A DNA stretch of 64,000 nucleotides from JAADHX01 sp964569385 (lineage in GTDB: Bacteria > Actinomycetota > Acidimicrobiia > Acidimicrobiales > Poriferisodalaceae): NCBI GenBank assembly GCA_964569385.1, contig CAZMUM010000022.1:1-64000 (forward strand), read 5' to 3'. The position numbers and the translations under genes were made by a program. The notes under the pieces are model-generated. The model was not told the DNA's origin. It did not search any database and worked only from the letters and a program-made list of their open reading frames with translations. Below are positions 50,140 through 58,857 of the stretch, in pieces; within the stretch, counting starts at the first letter, position 1, and every line of letters starts with the position of its first letter.

Positions 50140-51245
50140 GCGGCCTATCAGACTCCACCGAACACATGGTGCGGTCAGATCTGCACTCTCTGGAGGGATA
50201 CCACTCACCTCAACTAGAGGTGGAGGTTCGTTTGAATACGAACGAAGCACCGGTAGGACCACCAACGGCGTTCGTAGAAGCCTACTCCGCCGCAATCAGT
50301 GAAATCGAATGGCACCGTTACCCGGATAGACAGGCGACTGCGCTAAGAGTGGCGATCGCCGCAATGCATGATGTTGAACCAGCCCAGATCTTGGTGGCCA
50401 ATGGATCCAACGAGGTTCTCCAGACAATTTGTCTGACGTTCGCTGGAGCGGGCCGCAGCGTGATGACTTTCGAGCCCACCTATGCCATGCACGGCCAGAT
50501 TGCCCGTACGACTCAGTGCGAAGTGATTGAGATCGATCGGGGCGAGGGTTTTTTGCTCGATCCGAATGTGCTCGGAAGAGCGTTAGCGGATCGATTGCCC
50601 AACGTCGTATTCTTGTGCTCGCCAAACAATCCGACTGGTACTGCCGAAACGCTTCAGAACGTCGAAGTCGCCGTGACCAGCGCTTCTGGGGTTGTGGTGG
50701 TCGACGAGGCGTACGCCCAGTTTGCGTCGTTCTCGGCTCTCGACGTCCTCGCCCGCCGCGGCGGAGCCGATGCTGATGTGGCCCTGCTGGTGACACGAAC
50801 GTTCTCCAAGACATGGTCGATGGCCGGCACCAGGCTCGGCTACGTGGTGGGGCCGAGTTGGATGATCACCGAGATGGAGAAGGTCCTGCTTCCGTATCAT
50901 CTCGATTCGGCGAAACAGCTGGCTGGGACGATCGCACTCGGTTTTCAGGACGAGATGAACGAACGTGTCGCATCGATCGTCGAACAACGCGGCAGGGTCT
51001 CGGCGGCACTGTCACTCCTCGGTGTTGAGGTGTGGCCGTCGCAATCGAACTTCATTTTGTTTCGCACTTCGGCGACTGGTCAGAGTGGCGATGAGGTTTG
51101 GCAGGCGTTGGTCGATCGATCGGTGCTTGTTCGCAACTGTTCATCGTGGCCAAGGCTCGCCGACTGCCTACGCGTAACCGTTGGGTCACCCGATGACAAC
51201 AATCGATTCATAGAAGCCCTAACCGACGTCCTCGGTACACCATGA
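50136..51245 (+). CDS. hisC: Histidinol-phosphate aminotransferase HisC
   Basis: 369 aa PLP aminotransferase of fold type I. Key parts: NEAPVGPPTAFVEAYSAAIS, LVANGSNEVLQTICLTFAG, CSPNNPTGTAE, VVDEAYAQFA and the PLP Lys in TRTFSKTWSMAGTRLGYVVG. It converts imidazole acetol phosphate to L-histidinol phosphate. The GTG overlaps the hisD stop. A 23-codon mini-ORF links it to hisB. Confidence 0.95.
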   Translation: MSGLSDSTEHMVRSDLHSLEGYHSPQLEVEVRLNTNEAPVGPPTAFVEAYSAAISEIEWHRYPDRQATALRVAIAAMHDVEPAQILVANGSNEVLQTICLTFAGAGRSVMTFEPTYAMHGQIARTTQCEVIEIDRGEGFLLDPNVLGRALADRLPNVVFLCSPNNPTGTAETLQNVEVAVTSASGVVVVDEAYAQFASFSALDVLARRGGADADVALLVTRTFSKTWSMAGTRLGYVVGPSWMITEMEKVLLPYHLDSAKQLAGTIALGFQDEMNERVASIVEQRGRVSAALSLLGVEVWPSQSNFILFRTSATGQSGDEVWQALVDRSVLVRNCSSWPRLADCLRVTVGSPDDNNRFIEALTDVLGTP

Positions 51246-51313
51246 TTAGGCAGCATCCTCATGAAACCAACACCACAATGAAATCAACACCCCCAATGAA
51301 ATTAACACTGTGA
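51242..51313 (+). CDS. 23-codon mini-ORF bridging hisC and hisB
   Basis: Starts at an ATG overlapping the hisC stop (ATGA) and ends with a TGA overlapping the hisB GTG start (GTGA). The peptide MIRQHPHETNTTMKSTPPMK plus LTL includes two His in its first seven residues. A shorter frame MKPTPQ lies inside. The hisB start has no good ribosome site, so translation may reach it by reinitiation through this ORF. Three imperfect copies of ATGAAAnnAACAC repeat here. Confidence 0.5.
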   Translation: MIRQHPHETNTTMKSTPPMKLTL

Positions 51314-51897
51314 GAACCGCCGACATCACCCGTAACACTAAAGAAACTGATATCTCGCTGCATCTCGACGTGGATGGATCTGGGTCCGTCGATGTGACCA
51401 CCGGTCTGCCGTTCTTCGACCACATGCTGGCCCAGTTGGCGAAGCACTCACGTATGGATCTGCGCTTGGTGTGTAAGGGTGATCTTGAGATCGACTCACA
51501 CCACACTGTTGAAGACTGCGGTATTGCCCTCGGTGAGGCGTTCAAGGCTGCGCTTGGAGATAAAGCAGGTACCCGCCGCTTCGCGTCGGTCACAGTGCCG
51601 CTCGATGAGGCTGCCGTAGAGGTCATCCTCGATCTCTCCGGTCGGCCGTTCTTGCACTACGAAATCGACCCGCCCGGACAGAAAATTCTGGGCGACCCAC
51701 CATTCGACCCCCAACTGTGCGAGGAGTTCTGGCGCGCGTTTGTGATGGCTTCTGGAATTACCCTCCACCTCGTCATGCTGCGCGGCAAGAACACGCACCA
51801 CATCATCGAAGCCAGCTTCAAGGGCACCGCCAGAGCTATCTACGACGCAGTGAAAGTGGTCGATGAGGTTATGCCGTCGACCAAGGGCGTTCTGTGA
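51310..51897 (+). CDS. hisB: Imidazoleglycerol-phosphate dehydratase HisB
   Basis: 195 aa, single-domain IGPD. DGSGSVDVTTGLPFFDHML carries the first metal His. KGDLEIDSHHTVEDCGIALG is the double-His catalytic motif with DH and Glu residues, and LRGKNTHHIIEASFKGTARA is the second DHH-like half. The phosphatase domain of the E. coli fusion is absent. It is followed by hisH with a GTGA overlap. Confidence 0.95.
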   Translation: MRTADITRNTKETDISLHLDVDGSGSVDVTTGLPFFDHMLAQLAKHSRMDLRLVCKGDLEIDSHHTVEDCGIALGEAFKAALGDKAGTRRFASVTVPLDEAAVEVILDLSGRPFLHYEIDPPGQKILGDPPFDPQLCEEFWRAFVMASGITLHLVMLRGKNTHHIIEASFKGTARAIYDAVKVVDEVMPSTKGVL

Positions 51898-52541
51898 GGG
51901 AAGGCTCGCGGCCACTCGTAGCGGTCCTCGATTACGGAATTGGTAACCTTCGCTCGGCCCAGAAGGGTTTCGAACGTGTCGGGGCCGATGCCAGGCTCAC
52001 CGCCGACCACGGCTTGATCGCTGATGCCGCGGCAGTAGTACTTCCAGGCGTTGGCCACTTCGGGACATGTATGCGCGAGTTGCGGGCGGCCGGGCTTGAA
52101 GATGCGACGCTGTCGGCGGTGGCATCGGGGCGGCCATTCCTTGGCATTTGTGTTGGCATGCAGATGCTGTTTGAAGGTTCGGCCGAAGCGCCAGACGTCT
52201 CTGGTCTTGGAGTGTTCCCTGGCCGATCGGTAATGATTCCAGCTGGGCTTCCTCGTCCGCAGATGCAGTGGAACAGGCTTGATGTCGTGCGCCCATCTGC
52301 TCTTCTCGCCGGACTGGGAGACGATGCGTGGATGTACTTTGTGCACAGCTTTTCGGCCGAAACCGACGACAAGTTCGTGGTTGCTACCTGCGACTACGTA
52401 ACCGATCTCACCGCTATGGTCGACCGAGACGGCTCTGTTTGGGCTACACAGTTCCATCCCGAGAAGTCTGGCAATCGTGGACGGCAGTTTGCGACGAACT
52501 TCATGTCAGAAGTTAAGCGGTCTCTGGACGATGCGGCCTGA
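51894..52541 (+). CDS. hisH: Imidazole glycerol phosphate synthase subunit HisH
   Basis: 215 aa class I glutamine amidotransferase that feeds ammonia to HisF. The triad is visible: nucleophile Cys in PFLGICVGMQMLFEGSAEA, His and Glu in ATQFHPEKSG. VLDYGIGNLRSAQKGFERVG is the first strand and turn, and PGVGHFGTCMRELRAAG follows. Overlaps hisB (GTGA) and hisA (TGATG). Confidence 0.95.
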   Translation: MREGSRPLVAVLDYGIGNLRSAQKGFERVGADARLTADHGLIADAAAVVLPGVGHFGTCMRELRAAGLEDATLSAVASGRPFLGICVGMQMLFEGSAEAPDVSGLGVFPGRSVMIPAGLPRPQMQWNRLDVVRPSALLAGLGDDAWMYFVHSFSAETDDKFVVATCDYVTDLTAMVDRDGSVWATQFHPEKSGNRGRQFATNFMSEVKRSLDDAA

Positions 52542-53308
52542 TGAGTTTCGACTTGTATCCAGCAATCGACCTTCGCGATGGCCGCTGTGTTCGTCTGCTC
52601 CAGGGCGACTTCAACCGCGAAATTCGTTACGACGACGACCCAGTCGAGGTGGCTCTTTCGTTCGAGGCCGCTGGTGCACCCTGGATTCATCTGGTCGACC
52701 TCGATGCGGCTCGATCGGGGACTGCCCAGAATCTGAGTGTCGTAGCCAACATCGCTGAAGCTGTCGGAGTTCCGGTCCAGGCCGGTGGCGGAGTTCGGTC
52801 GGCCGAGGCGGCTCAGGCGCTGTACGACGTCGGGATAACGCGGTGCGTCATTGGCACCGCTGCCATTGAGAACCCAGGTCTGGTTTCACAGCTAGCGTCT
52901 AGCGGCCATCGAGTTGCGTTGGGGCTCGATGTGTTGGGTGATGAAGTCATGATTCGAGGCTGGGAACGTGGCAGTGCCAGAACGGTGTTCGAGGTATTGC
53001 CCGAATTCGTTGACGTTGGTGCTGACGCGGTTGTTGTGACCCAGATTCGCCAGGATGGTATGGGTCAGGGCGCGGATGTGACCGGCCTCAGTGCGGTTCT
53101 AGCCGCCGCGTCGATCCCAGTTATTGCATCTGGCGGGGTCGGGTCCCTTGAGCACATCCGCGACCTCGGAGCAATCGAGGTCGACGGCCGGAGTCTCATC
53201 GGCGTGATTGCTGGGAAAGCGATCCATGACGGCACGATTTCGGTTGCCGACGCAATTCTTGCCACAGAACCGTCAGGTGTCAGCCGCCCACACAGGAATG
53301 TCGAGTGA
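52541..53308 (+). CDS. hisA: Phosphoribosyl isomerase HisA (possibly bifunctional PriA)
   Basis: 255 aa TIM barrel that converts ProFAR to PRFAR. Conserved parts: LYPAIDLRDGRCVRLLQGDF (catalytic Asp), HLVDLDAARSG, VQAGGGVRSAEAAQAL, VALGLDVLGDEVMIRGW, and VIASGGVGSLEHIRDL. In many actinobacteria this enzyme (PriA) also does the TrpF step. No trpF is seen in the window, but that does not decide it. Confidence 0.93.
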   Translation: MSFDLYPAIDLRDGRCVRLLQGDFNREIRYDDDPVEVALSFEAAGAPWIHLVDLDAARSGTAQNLSVVANIAEAVGVPVQAGGGVRSAEAAQALYDVGITRCVIGTAAIENPGLVSQLASSGHRVALGLDVLGDEVMIRGWERGSARTVFEVLPEFVDVGADAVVVTQIRQDGMGQGADVTGLSAVLAAASIPVIASGGVGSLEHIRDLGAIEVDGRSLIGVIAGKAIHDGTISVADAILATEPSGVSRPHRNVE

Positions 53309-54072
53309 AGTCTGTGCGCGTAATCCCTTGCCTGGATGTCGATCAGGGCCGTGTTGTTAAGGGAGTTCGTTTTGTCGAGATCCGCGACGCGGGCGACCCC
53401 GTCGAGCTCGCGGCCCGGTACGACCTTCAGGGTGCCGATGAGGTGATCTTTCTCGATATCACTGCGAGCTCCGACAACCGCAGCACCATCGTCGACTTGG
53501 CCAAGCGCGCGGCCGAAGAAGTGCACATTCCGTTCACGATCGGTGGCGGTATTCGTTCGGTCGCCGATGCCAGACAGCTGCTTAGGGCTGGGGCCGACAA
53601 GGTCTCAGTAAATTCAGCAGCCGTTTCGCGGCCCGAACTCATCACCGAGATCGCCGAGGCGTTCGGAAGTCAGTGTTGTGTCGTGGCCATCGACGCCAAA
53701 CGGGTCGGCGACCAACGATGGAACGTCTTCGTCAAAGGCGGACGAGAGGACACCGAACTCGATGCCGTTGATTGGGCTGTTGCGGCAGCGCGTCTTGGCG
53801 CAGGTGAAATCTTGCTGACGTCGATGGATGGCGATGGAACCCTGGCCGGCTACGACCTAGCGCTGACCCGCGCCGTTGGCGACGCTGTCGATGTTCCGGT
53901 GATCGCTAGTGGCGGGGCGGGGACCCTCGAGCACCTCGTCGAGGGCGCGGTACAGGGCCGGGCCGACGCGGTGCTGGCGGCGTCGATCTTCCACTTCGGT
54001 CAGCACACGGTTAGCGAAGCCAAAGAAGCACTCATCGGGGCTGGAGTTGTAGTGCGACCGATCGACAACTGA
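53305..54072 (+). CDS. hisF: Imidazole glycerol phosphate synthase subunit HisF
   Basis: 255 aa TIM barrel, the cyclase partner of HisH. Catalytic Asp is in VIPCLDVDQGRVVKGVRF and the second in LTSMDGDGTLAGYDLAL. FTIGGGIRSVADARQLL, CCVVAIDAKRVGD, and VIASGGAGTLEHLVEGA are the phosphate and barrel motifs. Overlaps hisA by GTGA. It is the last gene of the his run; a gap of 75 bp follows. Confidence 0.96.
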   Translation: MKSVRVIPCLDVDQGRVVKGVRFVEIRDAGDPVELAARYDLQGADEVIFLDITASSDNRSTIVDLAKRAAEEVHIPFTIGGGIRSVADARQLLRAGADKVSVNSAAVSRPELITEIAEAFGSQCCVVAIDAKRVGDQRWNVFVKGGREDTELDAVDWAVAAARLGAGEILLTSMDGDGTLAGYDLALTRAVGDAVDVPVIASGGAGTLEHLVEGAVQGRADAVLAASIFHFGQHTVSEAKEALIGAGVVVRPIDN

Positions 54073-54147
54073 ACTAACCCTGAGGCCCCCTAACCCGGTA
54101 CCGTCCAGGCTGAGCTAACACCAACCAGGTCTTCACCGGGGGACAGC

Positions 54148-55065
54148 ATGGACATAGGCATCAATGGTTCAGGACTGCTGGCGCGGCCCAATCTCGACGA
54201 AATCATCGACGATATTGTGGCGTCGGAGGATGCAGGCTTTTCGTCGTACTGGCTCGCGCAGACCGGTCTTGTCGACGCCCTTGGAGCTCTGGCCTTGGCT
54301 GGTCGCGACACCACGATGATCCAGGTTGGCACCGCTGTGGTTCCGACATGGCCACGGCACCCTCAAGCATTGGCGGCCCAGGCTCTGACCACCCAAGCCG
54401 CAACTGGCGGACGCACCATTTTGGGCATCGGGCTGGCCCACAAACCTTCGGTTGAGGGTGGCTGGAAGATGACGTGGGAGCGTCCGATCCGCCATATGAA
54501 CGAATACCTCGACGTTCTGTTGCCGCTCCTCGAAGACGGCAAAGTGGCTGTTGCCGGCGACATCTGGGGTTACGAGGGCGAAACGCCTCGGCCAACCACC
54601 GCAACGCCCAAGGTGATGCTGGCCGCGCTCGGACCACAGATGCTGAAGATCGCTGGCTCGCGCACCGATGGCACCATCTTGTGGTGTGTTGGCCCCAAGA
54701 CGCTGTCGACCCAGATCGTCCCGCTCATCAACGGGGCCGCCGAGGCGGCGAGCCGCGATGAACCCAAGGTTGTGTGCAGCCTTCCGGTTGCGGTGACCGA
54801 CGACCCCGACGGGGTTCGGTCATTCGTTGGTGAGATTCTGGCCAATTACGCAACCCTGCCCTCATATCGGGCCATGCTCGACATCGAAGGCGTTCACGGT
54901 GTCGAAGACATCAGCCTCATTGGCAACGAAGACGAGGTTCGCCACGGACTGGCCGAAATCGCCGCCGCCGGTGCAACCGACTTCACGGCCGTAGTTGTGG
55001 CTGGCGATTCAGACAGCCGAGCTCAGACGCTTGCCGTTCTGGGTGATGCCCAGTCCAACCGCTAG
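54148..55065 (+). CDS. LLM-class F420-dependent oxidoreductase
   Basis: 305 aa, luciferase-like monooxygenase fold. The start is GINGSGLLARPNLDEIIDDI, and AGFSSYWLAQTG, VGTAVVPTWPRHPQALAAQA and LGIGLAHKPSVEGGW follow the F420 LLM pattern. MLAALGPQMLKIAGSRTDG is typical of the actinobacterial F420 subfamily. Whether F420 or FMN is used and on what substrate is not decidable. A GGGGGA site precedes the ATG. It does not belong to the his pathway. Confidence 0.85.
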   Translation: MDIGINGSGLLARPNLDEIIDDIVASEDAGFSSYWLAQTGLVDALGALALAGRDTTMIQVGTAVVPTWPRHPQALAAQALTTQAATGGRTILGIGLAHKPSVEGGWKMTWERPIRHMNEYLDVLLPLLEDGKVAVAGDIWGYEGETPRPTTATPKVMLAALGPQMLKIAGSRTDGTILWCVGPKTLSTQIVPLINGAAEAASRDEPKVVCSLPVAVTDDPDGVRSFVGEILANYATLPSYRAMLDIEGVHGVEDISLIGNEDEVRHGLAEIAAAGATDFTAVVVAGDSDSRAQTLAVLGDAQSNR

Positions 55066-55109
55066 GGCAGGCTCGGCTGAAACACTCGGGTCTGCGGTTT
55101 GGCGGATGC

Positions 55110-55667
55110 TCAAGAGTTACGAAGGTCGAGTCGGATTCGGTCGAAGAACTCTTGACGGCTCTCCGTGTCGCCGAGCAACGTAGCGACGGTTCGCTCCACG
55201 GCGATCAGGTCGATGGCGCCCGCGGTTACCATCGCTGTCAAGTCGACTCCATCCTTGGGACGGGCGAAGAATGACTTGAATACTGCCAAGTCGGCGCATG
55301 CGAGTACTGGGAGATGCATAAGCCCGTCAAAGGGGACGGTTCGATGGCTCGACTCGGCGTGATCGTGGAATGGATGGGTCGACAAGAAGATGTCGACAGG
55401 AGTTGTGTCCCAAAACAACCGTGCTTGTCCGTCAGCCCTGAGCTGGCTGACTGCTGCATCAGTGGCGCTGACAGCAGCCGGAAGTGCCGCAATAACATCG
55501 TCGACCCGACCGACGTCGACAAACACGTTCACGTCGATGTCCTTGGTGCCTCGCGGCTCGGCCGTGCAGAACGCAAGAGCTAGCGCTCCACCGAAGGCAT
55601 GGCTGATGTTGGCCCTCGAGAGGTGCTCATGCAGACCGACGATCTGGCCGGTCAGCGATATTGTCAC
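55110..55667 (-). CDS. Nucleotidyltransferase-fold protein of an HTH/NTase pair
   Basis: 185 aa. The N-terminal part HAFGGALALAFCTAEPRGTK followed by DIDVNVFVD has the GG and the Asp-x-Asp of nucleotidyltransferase folds (AbiEii/MNT type). The later residues (DTTPVDIFLS, CADLAVFKSFFARPKDGVD) match the third Asp region. Paired with an XRE-type regulator upstream via a 4-bp overlap, it resembles the effector half of a nucleotidyltransferase toxin-antitoxin or abortive-infection module. Activity and target are inference. Confidence 0.7.
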   Translation of the reverse strand: MTISLTGQIVGLHEHLSRANISHAFGGALALAFCTAEPRGTKDIDVNVFVDVGRVDDVIAALPAAVSATDAAVSQLRADGQARLFWDTTPVDIFLSTHPFHDHAESSHRTVPFDGLMHLPVLACADLAVFKSFFARPKDGVDLTAMVTAGAIDLIAVERTVATLLGDTESRQEFFDRIRLDLRNS

Positions 55668-55984
55668 CGCGACGCCAGTTCGGCGAAGACGGGCGCTGAC
55701 AGCTCTTGTTCTGACGAGCGGGGAAGGTTGTTGACCAGCTCAAGTACACGGACGAGGTCGCCCCCGTTGGTGGTCATGTCTATGTCTGGCGGGGGTTCGG
55801 CATGTGTGGTCATTGTCGAGCCGGTTGCGGCGATGATGCGTGCGAGCGTGTCGACGCGGGGGATTCGTTGGCCGGTTTCGTACAGCGAAATCGCTGCTGC
55901 GGAAGTCCGGCAACGGGTCGCTAACTCCCGCTGAGATATTCCGGCTCGCTGGCGGCACCGAAGAATCAACGAAGCGGAGTCCAT
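55664..55984 (-). CDS. XRE-family helix-turn-helix regulator of the NTase pair
   Basis: 106 aa. The HTH is CRQRAGISQRELATRCRTSA, then AISLYETGQRIPRVDTLARI, a standard XRE helix-turn-helix. The C-terminal part is acidic and Pro-rich (EPPPDIDMTTNGGDLVRVLE). Upstream lies a perfect 20-bp palindrome (56012-56031), suitable as its own operator. The stop overlaps the NTase start (ATGA), so the two are translated together. Confidence 0.8.
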   Translation of the reverse strand: MDSASLILRCRQRAGISQRELATRCRTSAAAISLYETGQRIPRVDTLARIIAATGSTMTTHAEPPPDIDMTTNGGDLVRVLELVNNLPRSSEQELSAPVFAELASR

Positions 55985-56011
55985 CTGTCAAGTATAGCGA
56001 TGAATCTAGTT

Positions 56012-56031
56012 TGTTATCGAATTCGATAACA
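56012..56031. promoter_or_regulatory. Perfect 20-bp palindrome, candidate operator of the HTH/NTase pair
   Basis: TGTTATCGAATTCGATAACA is identical to its own reverse complement. It starts 28 bp upstream of the HTH gene and is the natural place for an XRE-family dimer to bind and autoregulate. Confidence 0.75.
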
Positions 56032-56037
56032 GCTCGC

Positions 56038-56075
56038 GACTTCGATCACAACTGGCGACTTCGATCACAACTGGC
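56038..56075. repeat. Two tandem 19-bp repeats at the metallo-hydrolase 3' end
   Basis: GACTTCGATCACAACTGGC is repeated directly at 56038-56056 and 56057-56075. The second copy covers the last codons of the downstream-ending hydrolase gene. Confidence 0.8.
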
Positions 56076-56766
56076 ATGGTGAATTGTCGTGAGCCAGCCA
56101 TACCGTCGCCGGGGCTAGGGCACGTACTCGTCTCACCGACTCATGGGCGGCCTCGATCCAGGTCTTGTCGTGGGCGTCGGCATCGGAGGGACCCGAATCG
56201 GCTAACTCGGCACAGCTCCAGCAGACCTGACCGCCAAGCACCACTCGACCACCACCACCATCAACACCATCAACACCATCAACATCATCAACAACCAGCG
56301 ACTGATGTCCGGGAGTATGCCCAGGGGTTTCGATGAGGGTGAGGCCTTCTGCGACGATCGTGTCTCCGCTAGCTAGTCGCCGCCGCGGATCTGAGATGTA
56401 CGCCCACTCCGGAACTGTGTAGAACTCCGCAGTGGCGGCCTCCAGTTCCGCCTCACGAACCCAAATAGGTGCATCGAGTCGGTGGTTCTGTCCGCAGTGA
56501 TCGAAGTGCAGATGACTGTTGGCTATTGCGCCGACATCGCGCTCGTCGATGCCAGCGGCACCGAGGGCATCGATCAGATCGACAACCGCAGGTGCGTAAA
56601 CCTCGTCGATGAACTCGCTTCCGATTCCAACGCCGGTGTCGTACAGGAGCACGCCATCAGGGTGCGTCACGGCATAGGCCCGAAGGATGCACCTGCCGTC
56701 ACGGTGCCTCGGGTGCCAGTCTGGTAGCGATAGCGAGCCCAGATCTAGAACTGCGATGCTGTTCAT
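56065..56766 (-). CDS. Metallo-beta-lactamase fold hydrolase
   Basis: 233 aa. The HxHxDH motif is NSHLHFDHCG, the third His is in TPGHTPGHQSLVV, and the end has the HD motif in WLAHDNSP. The position usually holding Asp reads GGQVCWS, like some lactonase-type members. A 9-bp repeat in the middle gives DVDGVDGVDGG. Substrate unknown; N-acyl-lactonase-like or another ester hydrolase are possible. It starts 4 bp after the next gene's stop on the same strand. Confidence 0.8.
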   Translation of the reverse strand: MNSIAVLDLGSLSLPDWHPRHRDGRCILRAYAVTHPDGVLLYDTGVGIGSEFIDEVYAPAVVDLIDALGAAGIDERDVGAIANSHLHFDHCGQNHRLDAPIWVREAELEAATAEFYTVPEWAYISDPRRRLASGDTIVAEGLTLIETPGHTPGHQSLVVDDVDGVDGVDGGGGRVVLGGQVCWSCAELADSGPSDADAHDKTWIEAAHESVRRVRALAPATVWLAHDNSPCQL

Positions 56767-56770
56767 GTCG

Positions 56771-57670
56771 CTACCGGCGGATCACGACCGGGGCGACATT
56801 TTCGCTCATCACTGCCTGCCACGGATCGGTGGTGGTGACCAGTCGGCGAACCGCTAGCCCGGCTGCGACTACGACGACAAGTTTGGCGACGGTTGCCAAA
56901 CCAGATCCCTCGCCAGCACCGTCTGTGTCGAAAGGTAGCCCAGCCAACCATTGGAACAGGGTGAACAACACCACGACAGGCCAGATGCTGCGAACCTCGA
57001 ACAACAGCCAAATGAATGCGAGCACAAAGAATGGCGCCATAATGAGCATCGATGCGCTTCCTTGGGTGGCTGCGTAGATAATGGCCGTGGCCACCGCTGA
57101 GATGAACACCCCATGATCGTGGTTGGCCAATCGCCTGGCCAGAAACACAAAGATCAGGCCTAAGAATCCGACTGCTTCGAGAAACGCGGTCGATGCAAAC
57201 TCAGCTGCTGCTGCTCCGAGCCGACCTATTGAGTTCCAGCTCGAACCTCGAACGGCCAGTACCGGCAACAAACATCCGACTATCAGAACCCACGAACCGG
57301 TCATCTTTCGCCGTTGCCAATCGCTGGTGATTCCAGCTTCATGCGATAACCCGAGCGCCGTAATCAGCAGAAGGACGATCAGACCAGCCGCGGCTTGGCC
57401 AAATGCTTGAGAGTAGAGGTCGGCGTGTTCCCACGTAAGGCGTTGCTCGGCTTCGGTTACGAACTTGTCTCGCACCACAATGAGGCCGATGGCGATCACG
57501 AAGCCCGAAGCCAACCAGGCCCACTGGCGCATGGATATCTCCCGGATGGCGCCCAGCACCTCGTCGGCGAGGCTGACCTTTCCAGGCCCGACCTGAGCCG
57601 GATCCCCAGGCAGAATCGATGCATAGTTGCCATTGTCGAGGACAGGCGATGTGTCGTCTTGGTTACCCAC
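56771..57670 (-). CDS. Hypothetical multi-pass membrane protein
   Basis: 299 aa. An N-terminal cytoplasmic segment (about 40 residues) is followed by about eight hydrophobic segments, such as WAWLASGFVIAIGLIVV, AAAGLIVLLLITALGLS and MLIMAPFFVLAFIWLLFEV. The loop IREISMRQW and the late ATVAKLVVVVAAGLAVRRL have no known motif. It is divergent from the GlxA-type regulator gene. No family is recognised. Confidence 0.6.
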   Translation of the reverse strand: MGNQDDTSPVLDNGNYASILPGDPAQVGPGKVSLADEVLGAIREISMRQWAWLASGFVIAIGLIVVRDKFVTEAEQRLTWEHADLYSQAFGQAAAGLIVLLLITALGLSHEAGITSDWQRRKMTGSWVLIVGCLLPVLAVRGSSWNSIGRLGAAAAEFASTAFLEAVGFLGLIFVFLARRLANHDHGVFISAVATAIIYAATQGSASMLIMAPFFVLAFIWLLFEVRSIWPVVVLFTLFQWLAGLPFDTDGAGEGSGLATVAKLVVVVAAGLAVRRLVTTTDPWQAVMSENVAPVVIRR

Positions 57671-57814
57671 CCGACAAGTGTCGCCTACTTCGACTCAGCT
57701 GTCACGCTATGGCCCCCGGTTGTCAGAACAGACTCGTTTTGTTGTCGGTGTGATGGCCTGAATCGTGGGATCGGTGCCATTGACGCCAACTGGCGAGTAG
57801 TCGATGATGGACAA

Positions 57815-58837
57815 ATGAGGTCAGCATCACCGACTGCGAACAACAGCAACCACACCACCACCAACCGCCAGGTGGTCTTCGCCACGGTCCCGGGGTTTCA
57901 GGGTTTAGACCTTGTGGGCCCCTACGAGGTGTTCACCGGGGCCAACGTGGGTCTCGAGGCCAACGCGATCGACGCTCCCCGATACGAGGTGACGATTGCT
58001 CGGTTGACCGACTGCGAGCTAACTAGCGAGAGCGGCTTGACGATCGGACCGTCGATCCCCACCGACTCGGTGCGTGGTCCCATCGACACGCTCATCATTC
58101 CCGGTGGCGTCGGTGTCCACAACTTTGTTGACGACACCGCGGTCGCAGGGGAGCTGCGTTGGCTTGCGACGCAATCGAAACGAGTTGCTTCTGTGTGCAC
58201 CGGAGCGTTCTTGTTGGCCGCTGCAGGGCTAGCTTCGCGCCGGCGGGTCACGACGCATTGGTCCCAAACACGGCGATTGGCTGACGACTTCCCCGACGTG
58301 ATAGTCGACCCCGATGCAATCCACACCGTCGACGGGAACATCTGGACTTCGGCCGGTGTAACGGCAGGGATCGATCTTGCCCTAGCGATGGTCGAATCCG
58401 ATCTGGGAACAGCCGTAGCCGACAGCGTGGCCAGGCATATGGTGATGTTCTTGCGCCGCCCTGGCGGACAGACCCAGTTCGCCAAGAGTCGCTGGACGCC
58501 AGTGGCTCAAGCTGGGGGAATTGGCCGGGTGTGCGATCTGATTCAAGCAGATCCTTCGGCCGACCTTTCGGTCGAGGCGCTGGCGAACGTAGCTCACATG
58601 AGCCACCGGAACTTTGGCCGAGTGTTCAGCCGCGAAACAGGCGAGCCACCCGCGAGGTACGTCGAGCGGGTGAGGGTTGAGACGGCGAGGCGGCTGCTGG
58701 AGCACACGAAGCTGTCCACCGACGTTGTTGCCAAACAGTGCGGCTTCAGCAGTGCCGAGACCATGCGGCGCGTATTCCACCGCCGCCTGAACGTGGCTCC
58801 ATCGCAATATCGAATCCGGTTCGGTCAGACGGCATAA
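57815..58837 (+). CDS. GlxA-type transcriptional regulator (DJ-1/PfpI plus AraC HTH)
   Basis: 340 aa. The N-terminal DJ-1/PfpI-like domain has VPGFQGLDLVGPYEVFTGAN, LIIPGGVGVHNF and the Cys elbow VASVCTGAFLLAAAGL. The C-terminal AraC HTH pair is LSVEALANVAHMSHRNFGRV and LSTDVVAKQCGFSSAETMRR, with F-RRLNVAPSQYR at the end. Effector and targets are unknown. It is possibly transcribed with the GroES-like and trpEG genes. Confidence 0.88.
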   Translation: MRSASPTANNSNHTTTNRQVVFATVPGFQGLDLVGPYEVFTGANVGLEANAIDAPRYEVTIARLTDCELTSESGLTIGPSIPTDSVRGPIDTLIIPGGVGVHNFVDDTAVAGELRWLATQSKRVASVCTGAFLLAAAGLASRRRVTTHWSQTRRLADDFPDVIVDPDAIHTVDGNIWTSAGVTAGIDLALAMVESDLGTAVADSVARHMVMFLRRPGGQTQFAKSRWTPVAQAGGIGRVCDLIQADPSADLSVEALANVAHMSHRNFGRVFSRETGEPPARYVERVRVETARRLLEHTKLSTDVVAKQCGFSSAETMRRVFHRRLNVAPSQYRIRFGQTA

Positions 58838-58857
58838 CGCCGATAGCGTTAACGGCT

